Positions 61,550 to 64,000 of a DNA stretch of 64,000 bases are shown one piece after another. The position numbers were made by a program, and so were the translations under genes. Source of the stretch: Paenibacillus_G elgii_A (GTDB lineage: Bacteria; Bacillota; Bacilli; Paenibacillales; NBRC-103111); NCBI GenBank assembly GCA_042219835.1, contig JBHJMN010000009.1:1-64000 (forward strand), written 5' to 3'. The notes beneath the pieces are model-generated. The model was not told the origin of the DNA. It saw only the letters and a program-made list of their open reading frames with translations, and did no database searches. Position 1 is the stretch's first letter. Every line of letters starts with the position of its first letter.

Positions 61550-62410
61550 TTACAAGGATGAATCGTAGGTATAAAAGCCTTTGCCCGTTTTGCGGCCGAG
61601 TCGGCCGGCTTTGACGTATTTGCGCAGCAAAGGGCAGGGACGGTATTTGCTGTCTCCGAAGCCGTGGTGAAGGATCTCCATAATGGACAGGCACGTGTCC
61701 AGCCCGATGAAATCAGCCAGCTCCAACGGCCCCATCGGATGGTTCATTCCCAGCTTCATCACCTTGTCCACCGCTTCTGGAGCCGCAACGCCTTCGTAGA
61801 CGGTATAAATCGCCTCATTGATCATCGGCATCAGGACGCGGTTCGATACGAAGCCGGGAAAATCGTTCACCTCGACGGGCGTCTTCCCCATGCGCTCAGC
61901 CAAATCGCGGATTTGTCCGAATACCTCGTCGGTGGTCTCCAGGCCCCGGATAATTTCAACCAGCGGCATCACCGGAACCGGATTCATGAAATGCATGCCG
62001 ATTACCTGCGAAGGCCGCCCGGTCACGGCGGCGATCTCCGTAATTGGGAGCGAGGACGTATTCGTAGCAAGGATCGTATGCGGCGGGGAATGGTCGTCCA
62101 ACCGCTTGAACAGCGTCGTTTTATGCTCCATGCTTTCAATAATCGCTTCAATGACCAAGTCGGCCTGAGCCGCTTGATCCAGCTGGGCACAAGGGACAAT
62201 CCGCGCCAAAATGCTTGTTTTCTCTTCCTCGGCAAGCTTTCCTTTCTCCACGCTCCGGGCAAGACTTTTCGTCAGCCTGTTGATGCCCTGATGAAGGGAT
62301 ACTTCGGCAATATCGTGCAGCAGGACGTTCAATCCTGCCGCTGCGGCGACCTGGGCAATGCCGCTGCCCATTTGCCCTGCGCCAATCACCGTAACCGTCT
62401 GTATCGCCAT
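61550..62410 (-). CDS. 3-hydroxybutyryl-CoA dehydrogenase family protein
   Basis: A 286-residue NAD(P)-dependent dehydrogenase of the HBD/PaaH/MmgB class, oxidising or forming 3-hydroxyacyl-CoA. The Rossmann motif GAGQMGSG (10-17) is at the N-terminus; catalytic residues lie in ATNTSSLP, GMHFMNPVPVMPLVE and VNDFPGFVSNRVL. Start chosen at ATG 62410 behind GGGAGG; the longer frame adds an unlikely leader. The stop of the mutase gene upstream is 63 bases away on the same strand, so both probably belong to one acyl-CoA (branched-chain or odd-chain) pathway. Confidence 0.9.
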   Translation of the reverse strand: MAIQTVTVIGAGQMGSGIAQVAAAAGLNVLLHDIAEVSLHQGINRLTKSLARSVEKGKLAEEEKTSILARIVPCAQLDQAAQADLVIEAIIESMEHKTTLFKRLDDHSPPHTILATNTSSLPITEIAAVTGRPSQVIGMHFMNPVPVMPLVEIIRGLETTDEVFGQIRDLAERMGKTPVEVNDFPGFVSNRVLMPMINEAIYTVYEGVAAPEAVDKVMKLGMNHPMGPLELADFIGLDTCLSIMEILHHGFGDSKYRPCPLLRKYVKAGRLGRKTGKGFYTYDSSL

Positions 62411-62473
62411 ACTCCACGCCTCCCGTTCTTCCATTTTTGTGTAATTCAATACATCGGGCTGTCCGAACGTCGA

Positions 62474-64000
62474 TTACATATTTCGGCGATACTGCCCGCC
62501 CACTTGATAAAGCGCATGCGTAATTTGCCCCAAGCTGGCGGCCTTGACAGTTTCCATCAGCTCGGCAAACATGTTGCCCCCGTCCAAAGCTGTCCGTTGG
62601 AGCCTCGCCAAAGCAGCCGGAGCCTCGTCCTGATGCTTCGCTTGAAACGCGCGCAGATTGGCGATCTGCTGCTCCTTCTCCCCGGTGGTGGCGCGGGCCA
62701 TCGGAATCGGCAGATCATCTACCGGCGGGTTCGGATTCTGGAAGGTATTCACGCCGATGATCGGGAGCTCGCCGTTGTGCTTTTTCGTTTCGTACAGCAG
62801 CGACTCATCCTGAATTTTTCCGCGCTGATACTGTGACTCCATCGCCCCAAGCACGCCGCCTCGGTCGCTGATTCGCTCCAGCTCAAGCAGGACGGCTTCC
62901 TCCACCAGATCCGTCAGCTCTTCGATCACGAAGGAGCCTTGAAGCATATTTTCGCTTTTGGCGAGCCCGAGTTCTTTCGTGATGATCAGCTGAATCGCCA
63001 TCGCCCGTCGCACCGATTCCTCCGTCGGCGTCGTAATTGCCTCGTCGTAGGAGTTCGTATGCAGCGAATTGCAGTTGTCCATGATCGCAAGCAGCGCCTG
63101 CAGGGTCGTGCGGATATCGTTAAAATCGATCTCCTGCGCATGCAGCGACCGGCCCGAGGTTTGGACGTGATACTTCAGCTTTTGGCTGCGCTCGTTCGCC
63201 TTGTATTTCTCCCGCATCACCGTAGCCCAGATCCGTCGCGCCACCCGGCCGATCACGGTGTATTCGGGATCGAGCCCGTTGCTGAAAAAGAACGACAGGT
63301 TCGGCGCAAAATCGTCGATGTGCATACCCCGGGACAAGTAGTATTCGACATAGGTGAGACCGTTCGACAAGGTGAAGGCAAGCTGCGAGATCGGATTCGC
63401 CCCGGCCTCCGCAATATGGTAGCCGGAGATCGACACGGAGTAGTAGTTCCGCACCTCGTGATCGATAAAATATTGCTGGATATCGCCCATCATCCGCAGC
63501 GCGAATTCGGTGGAAAAGATGCACGTGTTCTGCCCCTGGTCCTCCTTCAAAATGTCCGCCTGCACGGTTCCTCGAACCTGCTTCAGCGCTTCCATGGCGA
63601 GCTGACCCCGCTCCTCGTCAGACGGCTCCCTCCCCTGCTCCTGACGGAATTGGTCCACCCGGCCGTCGATCGCCGTGTTCATGAACATCGCCAGAATGAT
63701 GGCCGCTGGGCCGTTGATCGTCATCGAGACTGAGGTCAGCGGATGACACAAATCGAACCCGGCGTACAGCTTCTTCATATCGTCCAAGGTGCAGATGCTG
63801 ACGCCGCTCTCCCCGATCTTGCCGTAGATGTCCGGCCGGTAGTCGGGGTCCTCGCCGTACAGTGTCACCGAATCGAACGCGGTGCTGAGCCGCTTGGCCG
63901 GATCGTTCTTCGACAAGTAATGAAACCGGAGGTTCGTCCGCTCCGGGGTTCCCTCGCCCGCGAATTGACGCTTCGGGTCCTCCTCCGTCCGTTTGAAAGG
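62474..64000 (-). CDS. icmF: Methylmalonyl-/isobutyryl-CoA mutase family protein, partial (probably fused IcmF)
   Basis: The 509 codons inside the window run open from the stop at 62474 past the right edge; the 5' part is missing. The reading FKRTEEDPKRQFAGEGTPER, then FDLCHPLTSVSMTINGP and the ending YQVGGQYRRNM are those of the large mutase domain of IcmF, the isobutyryl-CoA mutase fused to its G-protein chaperone; free-standing mutases of the family also share part of this. The B12-binding domain is expected upstream, outside the window. It interconverts acyl-CoAs with adenosylcobalamin. The neighbouring hydroxyacyl-CoA dehydrogenase fits short-chain acyl-CoA metabolism. Confidence 0.8.
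   Translation of the reverse strand, partial: PFKRTEEDPKRQFAGEGTPERTNLRFHYLSKNDPAKRLSTAFDSVTLYGEDPDYRPDIYGKIGESGVSICTLDDMKKLYAGFDLCHPLTSVSMTINGPAAIILAMFMNTAIDGRVDQFRQEQGREPSDEERGQLAMEALKQVRGTVQADILKEDQGQNTCIFSTEFALRMMGDIQQYFIDHEVRNYYSVSISGYHIAEAGANPISQLAFTLSNGLTYVEYYLSRGMHIDDFAPNLSFFFSNGLDPEYTVIGRVARRIWATVMREKYKANERSQKLKYHVQTSGRSLHAQEIDFNDIRTTLQALLAIMDNCNSLHTNSYDEAITTPTEESVRRAMAIQLIITKELGLAKSENMLQGSFVIEELTDLVEEAVLLELERISDRGGVLGAMESQYQRGKIQDESLLYETKKHNGELPIIGVNTFQNPNPPVDDLPIPMARATTGEKEQQIANLRAFQAKHQDEAPAALARLQRTALDGGNMFAELMETVKAASLGQITHALYQVGGQYRRNM

Noticed and set aside
1..64000. CRISPR array, tRNA or rRNA genes, prophage
   Set aside because: No repeat-spacer pattern, no cloverleaf with CCA-type ends, no rRNA blocks and no phage structural genes seen on reading.

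Overview
The window looks like a chromosomal segment of a spore-forming Firmicute of the family Paenibacillaceae, most likely a G+C-rich Paenibacillus or relative. This rests on strong GGAGG-type ribosome binding sites with frequent GTG and TTG starts, LplB/YtcP-type sugar ABC transporters with YesM/YesN and large AraC sensors, S-layer (SLH) anchoring of a secreted lyase, and families such as YdjO, YoaP, VanZ and Rpn. I saw no rRNA, tRNA or CRISPR array.

Layout. 1-480: a broken IS200/IS605-type element (tnpB and tnpA fragments plus hairpins). 485-10387: small accessory genes: histidine phosphatase, DinB, metallophosphoesterase, MgtC, PHP phosphatase, two GNATs, an ATP-grasp protein, a nucleotidyltransferase and VanZ. 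Among them lie several decayed genes: a frameshifted YoaP-like acetyltransferase, a purine-permease (NCS2) tail, and a 5'-truncated Rpn gene joined in frame to VanZ. 10585-16011: a secreted alkaline phosphatase behind a probable PhoP box, then a lipoprotein/ABC-ATPase/FtsX-permease operon with histidine-rich permease loops (possibly metal-related), and a convergent ResA-like thioredoxin. 16956-31122: carbohydrate locus 1: GH29 fucosidase, solute-binding protein, two permeases, a TraB-family protein, a membrane AraC regulator and a 1687-residue SLH-anchored polysaccharide lyase of family 8. 31470-31991: an orphan ECF-type sigma factor.

32154-46566: carbohydrate locus 2, read as one block on the minus strand: YesM-like kinase, YesN-like regulator, solute-binding protein, two permeases, GH125 exo-alpha-1,6-mannosidase, a clan GH-A glycosidase and GH38 alpha-mannosidase. 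None of the three glycosidases has a signal peptide, so the picture is sensing outside the cell, import of mannose-containing oligosaccharides (for example N-glycan or mannan fragments), and cytoplasmic hydrolysis. A complex nested palindrome separates the transporter genes from the hydrolase genes. A cytoplasmic GH20 hexosaminidase (59566-61476) and the GH29 enzyme would extend this to other host- or plant-glycan sugars.

46695-52720: cydABDC (cytochrome bd oxidase and its CydDC exporter) with an FNR-like box upstream. 52964-53596: a cold-shock gene with a YdjO-family gene downstream and a terminator-like hairpin in its leader. 53689-59486: NUDIX hydrolase, a second Rpn gene broken by one extra T, a YhgE/Pip membrane protein, and a leucine-rich-repeat protein of unknown role. 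61550-64000: a 3-hydroxyacyl-CoA dehydrogenase and the C-terminal part of an acyl-CoA mutase (probably fused IcmF) that runs off the right edge.

Gene starts were chosen mainly by ribosome binding site. Functions are family-level assignments from reading the proteins; no database search was possible.
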